NCBI GenBank assembly: GCA_026419785.1
Contig: JAODTK010001688.1
Coordinates: 209,807-273,806 of the forward strand
Source of the DNA: Sclerodactyla briareus
Lineage: Eukaryota; Echinodermata; Holothuroidea; Dendrochirotida; Sclerodactylidae
DNA length: 64,000 nucleotides
Reading direction: 5' to 3'
Shown here: positions 11,098 through 26,042 of the stretch, in pieces
Layout of the letters: each line of letters opens with the position of its first letter
Numbering within the stretch: position 1 is the first letter of the stretch
The notes under the pieces: model-generated
Databases searched by the model: none
Told to the model about the DNA's origin: nothing
The model's input: the letters and a program-made list of their open reading frames with translations, nothing else
Program-made: the position numbers and the translations under genes

Positions 11098-13613
11098 ACT
11101 CATGGGAGCATAGTCTGGTAGGCATTAGCCCGCCACCCCCCGGCCGCTCCCACTAGCTGGTCTCATCCGGACAAAGCGCCAGACTGGCCCGGACCATTCT
11201 CCCAACTCCCTGAGGTACCAGCGGTGCTGCGGGCCAACCATGAGCTACTGGGTCGTCCGGCGGTCGCCCCCCCAAAACCACCGGATCTATGCAACACATG
11301 CAGGTCTCAGGGGCAGAATCGTCCGCCAGGAGCTTGCCTTATGCCCGAAGTTGACATCGCGAATCAGGCAGCTGATCTTCACCATAATGGCGGGCTGGAC
11401 CAAGAACATGAGAGGACTGACCTTGTAGAATTAATGACATATGGGAAAATAAGAAAGCAAAATGATATCCAATTTATTAACGATTGTCAGTTCCCAAATT
11501 TGCACCCGAGAAACTGTCCACTAGAGCAGACAGGTAGTTGTGCAACGTTTTGAGAAATTCTACTCGGAAAACCGAAAAATCCTGAAAACCATGGGTCATT
11601 CTAGTCCTCTACAATATAAATGAGATGTTGATAGCCCATTGTAAAACTATTCGAGCGATTGCACATTGCACAATGAACTATTTTTGAAAACTTTCTTAAA
11701 GTTCTACCTACTCTGAAGGAACAACAATGCGGACTCTTCTCCGACTTACGCAGAAAAGTCAAAGTCACGAGTCTGATTGAGTGAACCCGAATAATGAGTC
11801 CGCGTCCTTGGAAGTGAGTTCCGAGTACGATCGAGTCCAGACTTCAAAACGATTCGTACTTGAACATTATGAAAATCAAAATTTCCTGATGTTACTGATT
11901 TTCCCTCAACCAATCTCGAGATGAAAGTCAGGCGTAACTACACTCTTATGTGATTTAGGGCGGGCGTTTGCGGTGCAGTTTTTCTTCCTCAACACCTCAA
12001 GATGTCCCACCCGCCTGGTCCGATAATCATTGAATCGTATCTGATATCTTGAGCGTTTCAGTTTATACCGACGTAGCTGAAAGAAAAAATTGTAGGCTCT
12101 CATGGCATTCCTGAAACCTGTGAAACTATTTCGTCGTATTTCTTCCAATATCTTGCAAGATGCAAAACAGCATAAATTGTGTTTGGAAAAACCCTATGTT
12201 TTCATACATTGGAGATGGGAGGACCTTTTTCTAAATCTTGAAAACCTTCCAGGTCCTTTTCCATGAAATATAGGTGAACAAAACCCAAAATGACGGATTT
12301 TGGCCAAATCCTCCTCCCTAAAAAGAACCCACACTTTGGGTAATTTTTGGCGGCGATTGCAATGGAAAATGTTTACTTGGTGGGCTTCTCCCTTGTTACC
12401 CATTTGAGAAATCGTGTCAGGCCCTAGGAATATTGACAAGTACCCAATAACTCAAATATTTGAAAACGTGAAAATTGAAAAGAAAGGGGAAAAATGCCCC
12501 AATAGAAAAAATTTACCGTTACCCCCGAGGTCACAACTTGCTATATTTTCGCCTAATTCTTTGAGAAAATATCAATGTTGTGAATATTCTGGCATGAGTC
12601 AAATGCTACGATACTCGGCGGGCCACTTAGAACTGGAGGAGCAAACGCACACATCCACACACGTACCGGTACCCCCGCCTACCGCCCCCCGCCGCCCCCC
12701 CCCCCACACACACAACACACATGCACCACCCTACGGACATCTCGAGTTGCAACTCATCACTCACTACTGGACCACCCAGCACCCATGATACTTCACCATA
12801 GGGTACCCCTCCGTGTATAGTTCTTAACCCTACCGACAATTGTTGACTGTAGCAACTGTTCCGATGGCCACCAGCACGTAAATATAGAAGAGGTCAAATG
12901 TCAAACTGAATACATCTCATCCGGCCCTTCGATACAATTAGAATAAAGAAAAGGTAACGTTATTTCATGTGAAAGCAATTAGGCTCATGGAAAATAATTT
13001 CTTTAGAAATTACTATATCTAAACCCAACCTTTCTGAATTTCGTTATCATGCAACAACAGAATGAAGGAGCAAATTGGTCATAGACCGCATGTTCATCTG
13101 ACGGAACTATATGTCAGATTCGAGTGCCTTTCCAACCACATCAATTAAGTGGCGGGGAATTAGAAAGTGGAGCCAGAGGAAGTGGATTACCCAATCCTTT
13201 GGTTAAAATTAATCCGTGTCCCACTTAGGTAAATGTGGTCATAGAGCTTTACTTCGTAATTACTTGGACGTCAACTAAACTGGACTTTGGAATGGAAAGA
13301 TAATTTTTACTTCATTCATTTATGTGGGGTCGAATGCCTGACTGTCAAGCTCAACTGATTAAAGATGGTTACAAAGTAAGTATAATAGACGCAGAAAAGG
13401 GTCTCTCTACCTGATTGGATAACTCGTTTATTCTGTTTATTCATTTATTATTCTTCCCATCTTTCTGTCGGCATTCCCTACCGGAAATTCCCTTTCTGAC
13501 TTTGGACTAACACCAATTTGAAACCACTAACACACATATCCCAAATTTCTTTATTTATATTTAGAAATATTTGAAGAAAGGAGACATATCCCGAAATTAA
13601 CTACAGAATAAAA

Positions 13614-13629
13614 TATATAAATATGTAAA

Positions 13630-13714
<85 letters not shown>

Positions 13715-13724
13715 ATATATAAAA
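13614..13724. repeat. (TA)n microsatellite
   Basis: About 110 bases are almost pure TA dinucleotide, broken by a few AA/TT steps. Confidence 0.95.
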
Positions 13725-13945
13725 GATGTACGACTAATTAATGATGAGGTTGGTATCAATTTCGTGAGTGCATCAACATAACACAAATGTGATAATGACT
13801 GCCCTTCGATTCGCAAACTATGGGGGCCGTATAGGGTTGTCGCCAGAGTTATTTCCTCTCGAGTCGAGTAGTATATCGAATGATATCCCACCACACGGGA
13901 ATTGAAGGTCTAGAGATATCATGGATTGGGGGATGTGTCCGTCGC

Positions 13946-14450
13946 GACGCCGTCTCCGCCGCCGTCTCCGCCGCCGCCGAAAACTCAAGGAGGAGCGCAG
14001 CTAGCGACTTTAAACGCTTCTCCGATTTGATATGAAACTTGTCCGCCCTAGTAATATCTTGGATGAGTTCGAAAGTGGATATTTAGTGAGTATGCTGCCA
14101 TTCTTTGTTAGTATAGGCGAAAATACAAAGTTTTGTCCGATTAATACGAAACTGGTGGAGGAAGACGGGGACGAAGTGGTCCCGGAAAAAAATCAAGGGA
14201 TTCTTGCGATTTTTCAAACTTCGTCGAAACTTGGTGGGGTGGATTGTTGTTAGTCTAACAACATGGATTCATTTCAAGATTAAGGTCAGAGGTCAAATTT
14301 GCATAATTTATGCGATTCTTATGTGGGAACACAAAGTCATCGGAGGTCAAATGGCAGGTGCTTTCTAAATGAGGTCCACAATTTCTGCGGAAGAGATACA
14401 CGTCGGCCGTTTATCCGCCTGTTCATGTCCAGTTGAATCTGTACCAACTG
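13946..14450. repeat. Dispersed repeat R2, copy 1
   Basis: It starts in a gccgccgtctccgccgcc stretch and continues through cttctccgatttgatatgaa, gttagtctaacaac, ggtcaaatttgcataattta and gccgcctgttcatgtcc-like wording. The same order occurs at 58640-59215. Confidence 0.6.
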
Positions 14451-17400
14451 AGTGGCGATGCTACCATGGGGGGGGGGGGGGGGGGGGAGGACTGCCCAGT
14501 AGGCCTCAGGCAGTAAGGAAACTGGCAAAAATAGGCGGGGACCAAGACGGATAGTAAGAACAAGAAAATTACTGAAGTTTTTTTTTGTTGGGATGCCTAA
14601 ACTTTTCCATTAAATGGCAAGAAAATTATACATCATTTCATCTCCATTGAAATACGGACAACATCTAGAGATTCGAGATTCGAGAATTTTGTCGTTACGT
14701 GTGCACACCACCACCATGTCGTCGTTACTCTAACCTCTCTTTGTGAGAATTTAGGCGTCCACGGTGGTGGGTCGTTAGCTCATTTGTGAGAAAACAAAAA
14801 AGAATAAAATTCATGATTCATAACATAAACTTGCACAGATCTGGGTGCACAATCTGTCCGTCGGGGGGAACCATGCCGCCGCACTCGGGGAGAACGATTG
14901 GCCACCCCCCCACCCCTCCCACGAAGTCAATCAATAGCATGTGAAACACTTTCCGAGTGCCCTATCGCCCACTTGACTACGTCGGTATTAGGATAACTTC
15001 TAATTTATTGAAAGGAAAGGAAACTAATAAATAACTATTAATTAGCAAACGTGGTTATGCACCGTGTTTTTACAATGACTACCGAACAATGGAAATTATC
15101 TACTATCTTGGAGGAGGAAGGAAGACGTACTAACTTCAGGGTTGATCTTCAGCTCTTGAAAAGTGGACGATGACACATTTCGCGGCTGCCGGCGAGATAA
15201 TGTTTACTCAAGTGTTATACACGCGCGGTGGCACACAGGACGGGGGCGAGGGCGATATAGCTGTTGGGAGAGGCAGAAACAGGTGCCTCGGAAGGAAGAC
15301 GCGCTGGGCGGAATGGGCTGACAGGACAAACTGAGCTCGCGAGAAGAACGAGAGGTGAGACTCGGTCTAATTAAGGAACAGAACTCAACAATCCAGTTCC
15401 TAACGATAAACGGTCTCCTTCCTCTAAAATTGAGCAACATGTATGGTGTTGGGCTGAGATGCAATGTGAGTGGGTGTGCGATTGTGGTGGGGGTTGGTGT
15501 GAGGTTGGGGCCGACAGAGGATCATATTTGGGAGTATCTTGGTCGCTCTGTAATGCGATTCATCATGTCGTGCAGTGCCGTGCATTGAAGTGTTCAATAA
15601 AATCGTTCAAGTGTTCGTTCCATTCATTGTCTGGGCGTTGCATCCCCCGTACCGTAAGAATCCCCATTCGTCGATTTGATATGTAGCGTACTCAGTGAGG
15701 TAGAGTGATTCACTGAACAAGAAGGTCTTAGGACGATTAGTCTTGCAAATATCGGTTTCCTTTTCCTCTCCCAGGTTCCTAGATGGCAATACGCCGTTTC
15801 ATGCTCGGTAGCCTCCCGGAGGGCGACTCGAGGATCATCAATAATGACTTCGCGGGGTGCATCAAGATGTCTACGTCACAACAGGGAGAAAATAGTGATT
15901 GAAGCGATACACTGAGAACGAAAGACACGGAGCAGGGGTGCCCGTGGTACAAACAGATGGTTAGGAACAAGGAGGATGCGTCACGCACCGACGGAGAGTA
16001 GTTAACCTGGTGTTATAGTTTGAAAGTGAAACTGAACGCTACGGCTTACGAATTGGAAGACCGTGGGTTTAATTCGTTACCTATGGAAGTAGTAGAAGCG
16101 TTCGATTTGAAAAGCCTAGTCTGATATGAAGCAGCGTCGGGCCGTCCAACATATGTAGTAACCGAAACCATAGAATTCCTTCATACGGAGGAACTCTTCA
16201 CAGAACGGATCCAGAGCGACACCCATGGGGGGGGGGGGGGGGGGGCTTGGCTCCTTCCAATTCAATAATGCATTGCGAGAGAGTACACATGAGATATACA
16301 CATGGAGTAATAACGTCATAAAATGTTAGAAACACGAACAGGAAATGAATCAATTGGTGCCCTGCATAGCTTCAATAACCTGCGCCATTTGGTTAAATAT
16401 GGAACATTATGTCTTGCAGAATATGCCAGTCTCACATCGACCTAGACCTACCTACCCTTCCCCTCTTCATCTATTTTCTAGCCTCACGTGTTGTATCTTT
16501 TAACCCAGTGCTATTCGATTCTTTACCTTATTGCAGTTAAGTCTTTTTCATCTGATTTCGACGCAAAACCACCTTGGGAGCCAGATACTGTTAGGTTAGA
16601 CTATGGCCGGTGGCGCAATACGCGAATGTGTCACCTCCCAAGGGATTTGGACGATGTTTAAGCACGGGATATGAATTTCATCCAGATATCGCTGTTTCCA
16701 TATTAATCCCAGCATGACGCGCCCAAATGTGGCCTTTGTTTCTACCATGTATGGTCTCCGTCGGGGCCGGAGGATCTTGTTTCACTAAAATGGTTCCCAC
16801 CATCAAGCTCACGGCAGGGGCTCGAAGGAAGCTGCAGAGGTACAGAGTCTTACGGGTCGGACGGTAACCGCTACGACCCGCGGTGGTTCTAATCTCGTCA
16901 GTCTCTCTAAATGGGATCTAGAGGCAATCCTGATGCATTTTGTCAGTTTAATTCCGTCGGTTTGCCCTCGGGTTCAAATCTTAACGGTGTATTACAATGT
17001 GGCTATGGCGCGTTCCGTCAAACTCTTTCGAAGTATAGTCCGAAGGCGGGACGCTTCTTCGCAAGACTTCGACAGACGCACCTTGGAATCTGTCTTCTTT
17101 TCTTGACAGATGCCCCTCCTTATAGCGTATTTCAGCTGTAATAACAGTCACATGATCATGATTCCGGTATGCTGAATAAACATTTTAGAAGAACGCGTGT
17201 TGAGAACCACAGTCATAGAGGTTGTGATGCGGTTTCTGTATCAAGACATGAACAAGCGAGAGCTAGAGGGCTGACCTTTTGATCGCTTAACCCTTTTGGG
17301 GCCCCTCCTAGAGAATTGTTCTCCAATGGCGTAGGTACTGAGAGAATTTTGCATCCGTGCACAAACAACTATTTAACGTTCAATGAACAGTACAAAGGAG

Positions 17401-20283
17401 TGTCCGTGTTCGAGCTCAATGTTCTGGTCACTTGGGTCATGGGATGGGGGGGGGGGGACCCCAAGACTCTTCCCGTGCGAACGTTACTAATTCTGTCATC
17501 ACAGGAGCATCACCGCGAATATCTGAAGCCAACCAATGTCTGTATATATTAATCGAGCCCCTGCATCTCGTGTCTGTCGCCTATCATCATGCGGTTCATT
17601 TTACTCCAACCGTTCTTTTTAATAACTGAATAATCGATCCTCACATTCATACCTCACCCACCGTATAGCCGGACTTAGGAATCCAACCTGAATTCGTCTC
17701 AAAACCCACATATTCGTTATTGCAAAATCGCAAACGCGGGAAACTTATTTCTGTTCGTGGGGCAACCGACGCCAGTTATTAAAAAAAATTTTTCCAAGAA
17801 GAGTAAGGCATTCTCGTGGGGTGAACCATGCACGTTCTGGTATCTCAACAGGCGGCCACCCAACGCAAAATACGAAACTGCGCATCCCTTATATTACCCT
17901 GACGCAGGCGGGATGGGGGGGGGGGGGGTGAGGTGGGGGACGCGCCTCTGGCCTCTACAACAACACGATGAATGGTGTCACCGAAACCAGGGTTAGATTA
18001 GTATGTCCCATTTTATGGAAAACGTACCACACATCATGTCCCTTTCGCCCGAATAACGATTCCTATCGTGACATAATTTGGGGGGGGGTCTTTGTGCCAT
18101 GTGTCAAATATGGGTAATTGCTTTGGTGCAAAGGTCGGGTGGTGTCTCCCGGAACGACCCTCACGCGGCTGTACAAGAATCCTCTCGAAAAATAACGATA
18201 TGCTTTTAATGTCGTGAAGGAGTTTCACTCCTGAGTCCTGACTAAGCAGATGTGGACACCTGTTGTACATGTACGTTGTACCGACACGGGACGCCAGGCC
18301 AACGTAACCAAGGCAACGTCCAGAAAACAGATCGAAGCTGTTCAACTTTGATTGTTCTCAATCCTTTTACGTTTAAATCATGTAGGAAAACATGTCTGTT
18401 ATAGGTTGTCTTTCTTTGTATTGGGTTTCCTTTCAACCCGTTTCCCTAGGTGACTTACAGTGTGAAGTCTGGGTCGCACTTGGGCGATACGGCGTGCGAT
18501 TCAACTCAGACAAAGTTGAAACATCCGTTCAATGATTGGATGATGTACGAGCGCGCCCGGGACGTTAATCCGTTCGAAAATTTTCAGCTCCATTGCATCA
18601 TTTGAATGTGCCATTTTAGCAATTTGAATTGTTGTGGGAAAGTTACGCAACTCGGGCGCTTTGAGCCACATTTTTTTTTTTTTTTTTTTTTTTTCATTAC
18701 GGCCTCCTCCATAGTTTTGTGAACGATTTGTCAGCCAGCAATTCCCAACTAATAGAAAAACCGCCACTGCTAGTTACGGCTGAGGGGGCGAACGAGTGCC
18801 GTTGCAATGCATTTTCTGTAGACTAATAAACCTCCTAGATCGTCGGAAATAACACTTGCGAACGGTAATTGCAACCACCTGGATGTTCCATCATAACAGT
18901 TCACTGAGAGGAAAATCTGGTCTAGACGAATTTTCCTGAACAATGTATTTCCCCATCAATGTGTTAACGAGGTAGCCACCGCGCGCTAACAGTGCAAACT
19001 TTCCATGGGCTAATTTTGTTCATTGAGTCAGCGCTGCAATACATTGATCATTAGAAATTTTACCTTTCAATTCTACATGTGGAATAGGCTATGTGAGAAG
19101 AAAACAAAAAACGTCACGTGCACGTGAATCCGCCTCGTGTCTTATTGGACTTGCCTGCTAATTTTAACTGTCGAATAGCACGTGATTTGGTTTGAGAACC
19201 AATCACAGTATCTCATCCTTCTGCTGCACGATATTTTCAAATGTCTGGCTTCGCAAAAAGGGGGGGGGGGAGGGGGCCTGTGTAGTGTAAAATGTAAAAA
19301 ATTAACCAGTATACCTTCACAATACCTTCCTTAAATTTACATTCTTATGTGATGTCTTTACCGAAAATAAAAAAAATGAAAAAATCGTACGATGAATCGT
19401 TCCGCTCAAAGGTTTAGACAAAGAGACAACTTTAGAGAATGTGTGAATATCAGAACGTAGGGTAGGGCTATTCCAAATTGGGTAGGTTTCTTCTTCACAT
19501 TCTTTATTTTTTGGGCAGTCTCATTGTGATGTTTAAGCCGTAATGATGGGGTCGGGGGGGAACACCGGAAAATCGGATGGAATAGCGTGACCGGCCCTTC
19601 CCTCTTCCAAGCATTTAACCAATCAAGCGTGTTTGTTCTCGTGTAACTCGAACACAATCAGTTTTGCTGGTGTGCATCTAATTCAATCGCGCATTGAGTG
19701 CGATTGTTTTTGTAAATGTTCATGCTGTAAGCTCAATTCTTCAGAGGTTTTATTTCTTTGGTCGTAGAATGTTGATCGATGAGTCGATTAATTTCCGAAT
19801 TTGTTAGCTTGTTGATTCATTTTAAAATGTTGATTCACAGGAGGTACATACCCTGGCTTATTCTAAACTAGAATACGACGTATCGTCAAATGGTAATATC
19901 AGTGTTCGCTTGAGTCCCCTTGGAGTACGTTAGTACGTTAGCAGAAGATAAAACAGATCCAAAAGTCATTGTTCAGGCGGGTGGGGGAGTGTGGGGTAAC
20001 GACAAGACTCCGATGTCTGGTCCAATATACTAAATTAATTTATAAATTGGGGCGCATAACGCAATCCAAACATTTGCTTCTCAGATTTCCCTCGCAAGAG
20101 CCTGAAAACAAATCACTTCAGAAGAATTTACACTGACGTCATCCAAAAAAGTGAAGCAGTTAAATGACCACTCGCGCAAAATTTTCATTCGATACTGTTC
20201 CGATTAAGCCCTTTTCTCTTGTTTCTGGTAACCGAAACAGGGCGAATGCATGGTTAGTACTTAGACTTACCCCCGCTTTCCGA

Positions 20284-20863
20284 GGCCAATGGTCATGTAA
20301 ATAGTGACTGGACTTTTGGTACCATCTATTTGCTACAGACCGGATTTCAGTCGATTTGAGTGCAGCGATAAGGCGCAATCAGCTATTGCAAAATTTGCCT
20401 TGCGACCATCACGAGCAGAGGGGGGGGGGGGGGGATCCCCTATAATACCAAGTTCGATGTAGAACAGTACTTTCGGAATCTGTACTAAACGAACCATAGA
20501 TGGTAAAAAACTATACAAAATCCGTTATAGGGAATAGCAAGAATAATCTCATTTACAAGTGAATACCTTTATTTTAGTCTGTCTGTTATCATGGCACCAC
20601 AATGCAGCATTTATACTCATACAGGGTATATGGGGAGCCTGTATATCGTTCCCCCGAGGTGACATAGATTCCTCGAATTTCTCAAAGGTAAATTGAACAA
20701 GGCAACATGCTGGAACCTCCAAATTGTGGTGTGAGGTTTTCAAGTATATCCTCCTTGTCCTCCACATGTGTTAGTTTCAAGCAAATCTGTTACATGACCA
20801 TTGGTCATGTAATAAATAGAAAGCACCAAAAGTCCAGTCATGTTCACATGACCATTGGCCTTT
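20284..20863. repeat. Inverted repeat pair, ~55-bp arms
   Basis: Arm 1 (20284-20337) and arm 2 (20811-20863) are inverse copies around accaaaagtccagtca...acatgaccattggcc. About 470 bases separate them. The segment 20680-20820 is also repeated, diverged, at 21700-21830 (gaacatactagaatct, tgcatgactattg), suggesting an old element with a second partial copy. Confidence 0.5.
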
Positions 20864-22350
20864 ACACATTCGGGGCTACATGATTGCGTATGATGGGGCA
20901 CCCTCATTCTGGATACTCCCCACCGGTTCTCCCTACGCCTGTAACCCACCTGGAGTCTAGAAGCAGGGCGAAACATATCGATATTGACATTGATGCTTCC
21001 TGATTCGAAACAGATTATATTTAGATTTCATGATTCCCACGAAGTACATAGGACGGCGAACAGACGGGGTGAATATGACATTAATAGATATGGACAAAAA
21101 TAGGGCACCAACATTTTTGAGATGTTGATCAATGTGCCGATTTTGCATCCACTGGATTTCAAAATGTTCAGATGATCTGATAATACAAACCGTAGGAGAT
21201 CGTTTTTCAGCCACTCATTGTCTTTACATGTGTGGGGTATTGAACAAAAGCTTTATTTTGAATCTGTTAGAAAATACGGTACAATATAATTGACTTCAAA
21301 GAATTATTATTATTATTTTTTAGTAGTAGTATGAAATGTTTCGTAACAAACAGCAAACAGCTGGCATACGTGACATAGTGTAATAATAAGACAATCCTGC
21401 TCTTGCGCAGTGTGCCTCGTGACGTAACGAGAGTAACTGGGGGACTATATTTAATTACAAAGTCGATGAAAAACAAGTATTCACACCAACCGAGGTGACA
21501 AAAGAAACAACGGGATCTGAATAAAATGCTTACAAATTTGTTCATAAGAAATGAAAGAATAATTCCACGAATTCATTTGTGAATCTAACTAAAGTGTTGC
21601 TGTTATCAAAGTGCAAATTCTCAACATCCACTGTGTGAAGTCAATAAGCGACCTTCATCGTTACTCTCGTGACGTCATCAATTAGAGTGAATGAATCAAG
21701 TGAAATAAATAACTCAACAAGGGAACATACTAGAATCTAAGAATTTTGGTTGTAGGGTTCTGACATGTTCTCTTTTTTTTTTAATTTGTGGCAGTTTAAA
21801 GATGATCTGTTGCATGACTATTGTACTCTGAGCGCCGAAAAACGGCACGTTTTTCAGGAATTCGATTGGAAATTCGACAATTAATTTCATGTTTACCCCA
21901 TATCTGCCTAAGGTTGGTATGTAGTCGTTTACGAATACATTATGTTAAGTGTGGTAAGTGTTGCCTAATTTGGGATGCTTCTTTATTTCATAACTTCGCG
22001 TATATCATATAATTTTATCTCTATTTATTTTGTTCTAAAAAATTACAGGCCGGACCTCCCAGTCAACGACGACACATTCGAGTGAAGACCTGGTCAATGA
22101 CTTGCCGAACACCAGTAGTGCTTTAGCGGTAGCAGCCCAGAGGTTCTGAGCCCCCACCCCCACCATGTCTGTTCGTGATTTTGTCCAGTTTCTATCATTC
22201 GTGGTTTAATTGTTTCGGGATTGCGATAGTACTTCACGTGGGTTTCAACTGACGTTTATTGGGACATGTTGAAATCGAGCGCATCCCGGCAGGGTATGTC
22301 TAGAGATGCATACACTACGTACTTTGTTTCCCAATCCGTCAGAACCTTAC

Positions 22351-22398
22351 CTGGATCTACGTCCTTCAGAATCTCAATTATTCGAGAATTAGAGGTCG
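22351..22398 (-). CDS. Candidate small internal exon, unidentified
   Basis: This minus-strand interval of 48 bases has a good pyrimidine-rich acceptor (ccactaccccttttctcc...gccatag) and a strong donor (ccag|gtaagg). It is phase 1 at both ends and reads TSNSRIIEILKDVDP. The open frame extends on both sides, so the boundaries rest on splice signals alone. No family was recognised. It could be another exon of the minus-strand gene upstream at 39-62 kb, or unrelated. Confidence 0.22.
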
Positions 22399-23629
22399 CT
22401 ATGGCAGTTTTTTGGAGAAAAAGGGGTAGTGGAAGACTACGGAACGAAAAACAAAACAAACACGCTGAGTATTGAAACAAGAACTCGGAAGCGTGAAATC
22501 CTATAATTGCACATTTGCACGCATTATATCACCAGTGTAAGTCAGTGCAATTATCTAAAAATAGGACGAAGGTAGTTATTTATTAAGAACCCCATTTAAA
22601 GGTTTGAGAAAGACTGTCACACTGACGCCATGGGCGATACCTTCCTTATATACTGGTCCCCGGCAGTGACGGACACTTGAGAGAATTCGTCAATTTTTCT
22701 AAAATTCCAAATAGCAAAATACAGAGAAAATGCACTCAAATGGGCGAGTAGGGTGTGTACAAGAATATTATAGATGGATGGATCGACTTTTCAAAATGAT
22801 GGATTCGAGAAGGATTAGAAGATTCCCCCGGCCGTCCCGTCGCTGACATCCGATGCTAGAACCTGGCTAGGAAGCGGACACAATGAGCAGTGCGTAACTG
22901 CATGATGTATGCATCCATAGGCAGTTCCAACCACCAGCGCTATCACAAGTTCCGAAACTTGAAGCAACAATATGCTACGATAAAGGTAACTGTCAAAAGC
23001 GAGTCTAAATCAGCCATTTTTGTGTAAGTACTCACTCTTTATCGGCCAATCTCGCTGAATATATAAAACATTTTTCAACCATGATTAGTTCCGCGAAAAT
23101 GTTCTATTCCAACTGATCTTTTCCGCGTTGCCAAGGTAACATTCGATCGGGAAGCAGTGCCCGCTTATACCCAGGTGTTCGGGACTATCCAGGTATACTA
23201 TACGTGATACAACTTTATAAAAATATGCGTGCGTATTGGTATGGAATTTATGCAATTGGAATGGGGACCGAATTCGTAACATTACTCTTAGTCTAGGTCG
23301 GTGCGCCGGGGATATGAATACTTGTTGTTCCTATCGGTAGAGAGCAGTTGTTTATATTTATCAAGTATGGAGCATTAAGACAGAATCGGTCATTATAGTT
23401 TTGTTATTCTCCTTCAACCTATAGATTGAAGAAGCAAGAATATTCTTTGTAATGTAATAGTAATAATTTATTGAACATCGAACAGCTGTGTGTCGACCAG
23501 AACGCTTCACGGAGCAGTGTGATAAAACGTAGTGTCATTTTTTCCTGTTCTTGTATATATCCTCTAAGTTCTGACAGATGAATAGTCGTGACGATCGGGA
23601 AATCCCTCGCAGATCACGGGCAGAAATGG

Positions 23630-23795
23630 GGACAAGTCGCACTTGTGACTTGAGGTTGAAAAATGCTGGTGGCTTGCCCATGAGCGAATGAATGACTTGC
23701 TTTCGTTGAGCTTGTACAGAGACTTGCCTGAAATGAATTGACTTGCACCATATCTTGAGTCATTGTGACTTGACTATTTTGGTGACTTTCCCCCT
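23630..23795. repeat. GACTTG-motif minisatellite
   Basis: The word gacttg (or gacttgc/gacttga) recurs irregularly about nine times in this stretch. It forms a degenerate minisatellite and explains the open frame on the minus strand here. Confidence 0.6.
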
Positions 23796-25959
23796 GCACT
23801 CTGATGCGGGAGGTTCGGGGCGCCGTTCAAGATGGCCGAAGATGTCACGCCCACAATATAAGGGTTGAACTGGTCTCGCTCAGTGTAGATCATGTTCAGT
23901 GTACGTGGAGTTATTATCTCTGTGCAGGAATGCCTTTTTCGAAAACGTGCCTAAAAGAACTACGGTATGTTAACCATACAGCAATCCGTTGCTTTTTACA
24001 CGTGCAATCAAGGAAGGACCTTAGTTTGTTTTTCCAGGGCCCAATTATCTATTGTAGCATGATTCATCCTTGATTTATTTGATTTGTCCATAGAGGACTT
24101 GTGGCTTGTGCCCGAATATATGCGTACGAGGAGGATGACACATGCCCTTGGATGGAGTCAACGTAAAAAAAATCACCTAGTACGTTTATATTCAGAATAT
24201 GTGCGAAACTCGTCTCCCGCTAAGCGCAGTACGAGCCGATTTTGTTTTGTTCATTATTACATGCCTGCGAGTATAGCATAGCCATAGGGATTAGACAACT
24301 GTTTTAGGTTCCGTTCAGTATGACTGCGTTCACAGGAGCTCCATTGCATTACGACGGGATGTGTATACTAGCCTGTTGCTTCCACCCCTGTATACCCCTC
24401 CGGAACTGCATGATTCAATGTTCACATGAAAGCACTCGAGGTCTGTTTGCCTCATGGACTGTTTTCGATCTTCTCTCTGAATCCACTTAACGATCATGAA
24501 TCTATGAAAACAGCATTAATCAATCAACCTTTCAATATGTGACTTCTCTTCAGCCTGTCACTATGTTATAAAAAAATGACTGATCGGTAGACTGTAATAC
24601 AATGAAACTACCATTCACCTGATTGTCTGTACGCATACCTTTCCTGGATAAACGTGCATGAGTGATATGCTTGGTCCATGCCGTGCCGTACGCAATGCAT
24701 GCCACCACCAAAAGCCTATAACTCCCATTCGATCCATGGGAATACATAATTTTTAATCACATTGACCTTTTGAACCTTCTCCCATGCCATTGTTAAAATG
24801 GTGGGGGGCAAATATTGAAAGGTCGCGAGCACGCTGATATGCACCAATCTCAAAAGTTTGGAAAAACCAAATGACGTCAATCATGGACAGTCTCATTGTT
24901 AAGCCTTTGGCTCATCATACGGAATTGATAATCAATATTGGCTTTTTTTTTAGGGTTGTTGAATACGTGCTAAACGTTTTATTATCAGTGTGATCGAATA
25001 TCAGATCAATTCTTTGTAGTGAGGCGTTAATGCTCTGGTCACAAATGGAGTGGAGAGGGGGGGGGGGGGGGTGGGCACGAGTGGGACGCCGAACGAACAA
25101 CGAGAGGGCGCTCCAGCACTCCGATGTCCTGCCTCTCGCCGTGGACTGAGGGGTCACACCAGTCGCACATCCGACCGATTCCCCAAAATGGAATCTTGAA
25201 ACACAGCCGAACCTGAAGCGCTTTTGACCTCGCGAGTGAAATGAGGCGAATGTGACTGCTCAAGTGATAGAGGGGTTAAATAAATGTTATTCATGTCCAA
25301 GCTTTGTATTTTTCCCTTAGATCGTAATTGTAAATAGATTGGGATTACAGCTCTTCCCACCTTTGGTTAATTTTTCGTCGCCTGCATGGTTCAGCACATT
25401 GTGCTTCTATGACAAGGCCAAAGTAACGCAAATCCAATTTATACACTTTCTCACCAAGACATTTGGGTCAAGTTGACTCAGAATTATGGAGTCTGGACAG
25501 CTGGAGGTAACCAAATAATTTTCTGGTTCAAAGGCTGTTCCAAGCTGAGTTAGATTTGGTGAAATGTGGATCAGATTCTGACCATGAAATTGTTCGGATC
25601 TCTTCTGACCGATTCTGGTTCCAGATATGAACAGATGTTTCTTGAGTTTACTTCGGCTGGAAAACTCTTGACCAGTTGACGTGCCATCGGGGGCTCTGAA
25701 AAATGAAAGCCAGAAAAGTCTTCATTCTCTTCAGACCAGTGCGTTGGAATGGATTTGCCAGTGGGGGGGGGGGGGAGGGTATTTCCCTGAGATGTCCTCT
25801 TCGTGGCGTATGTATTAGGCGTTGATCACTTACAGGTCACGGAGCTATTCGTCATCATATTGTTTTCACCGCAATACTCAATGATCTCCATCCATCATCG
25901 TTCCTACATTCTTCATCAGTTCGAGGAAGGATGATCTATAGCAGTAGTCAACGCGCGCA

Positions 25960-26042
25960 CACACAAATTGTGGTGTGTGCAGTTCTGTGTGCGTGCGTGT
26001 CGTGCTTGTGTGTGTGTGTGTGTGGTTGTGTTGTGTGTGAAT
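25960..26042. repeat. (TG)n-rich microsatellite
   Basis: A tg/gt-rich stretch with gtgtgtgtgtgtgtgtg in the middle; degenerate at the edges. Confidence 0.85.

Larger units (their letters stand above)
1906..13600. other. Non-coding, repeat-bearing region
   Basis: Apart from the listed MITE, tandem units and microsatellites, I see no supportable exon. A GC-rich block at 11120-11430 ends abruptly in AT-rich DNA and is unexplained. Poly(A) of 24 lies at 4947-4970. G- and C-runs with inverted wording at 9.1-9.97 kb look like further decayed repeats. Confidence 0.5.
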
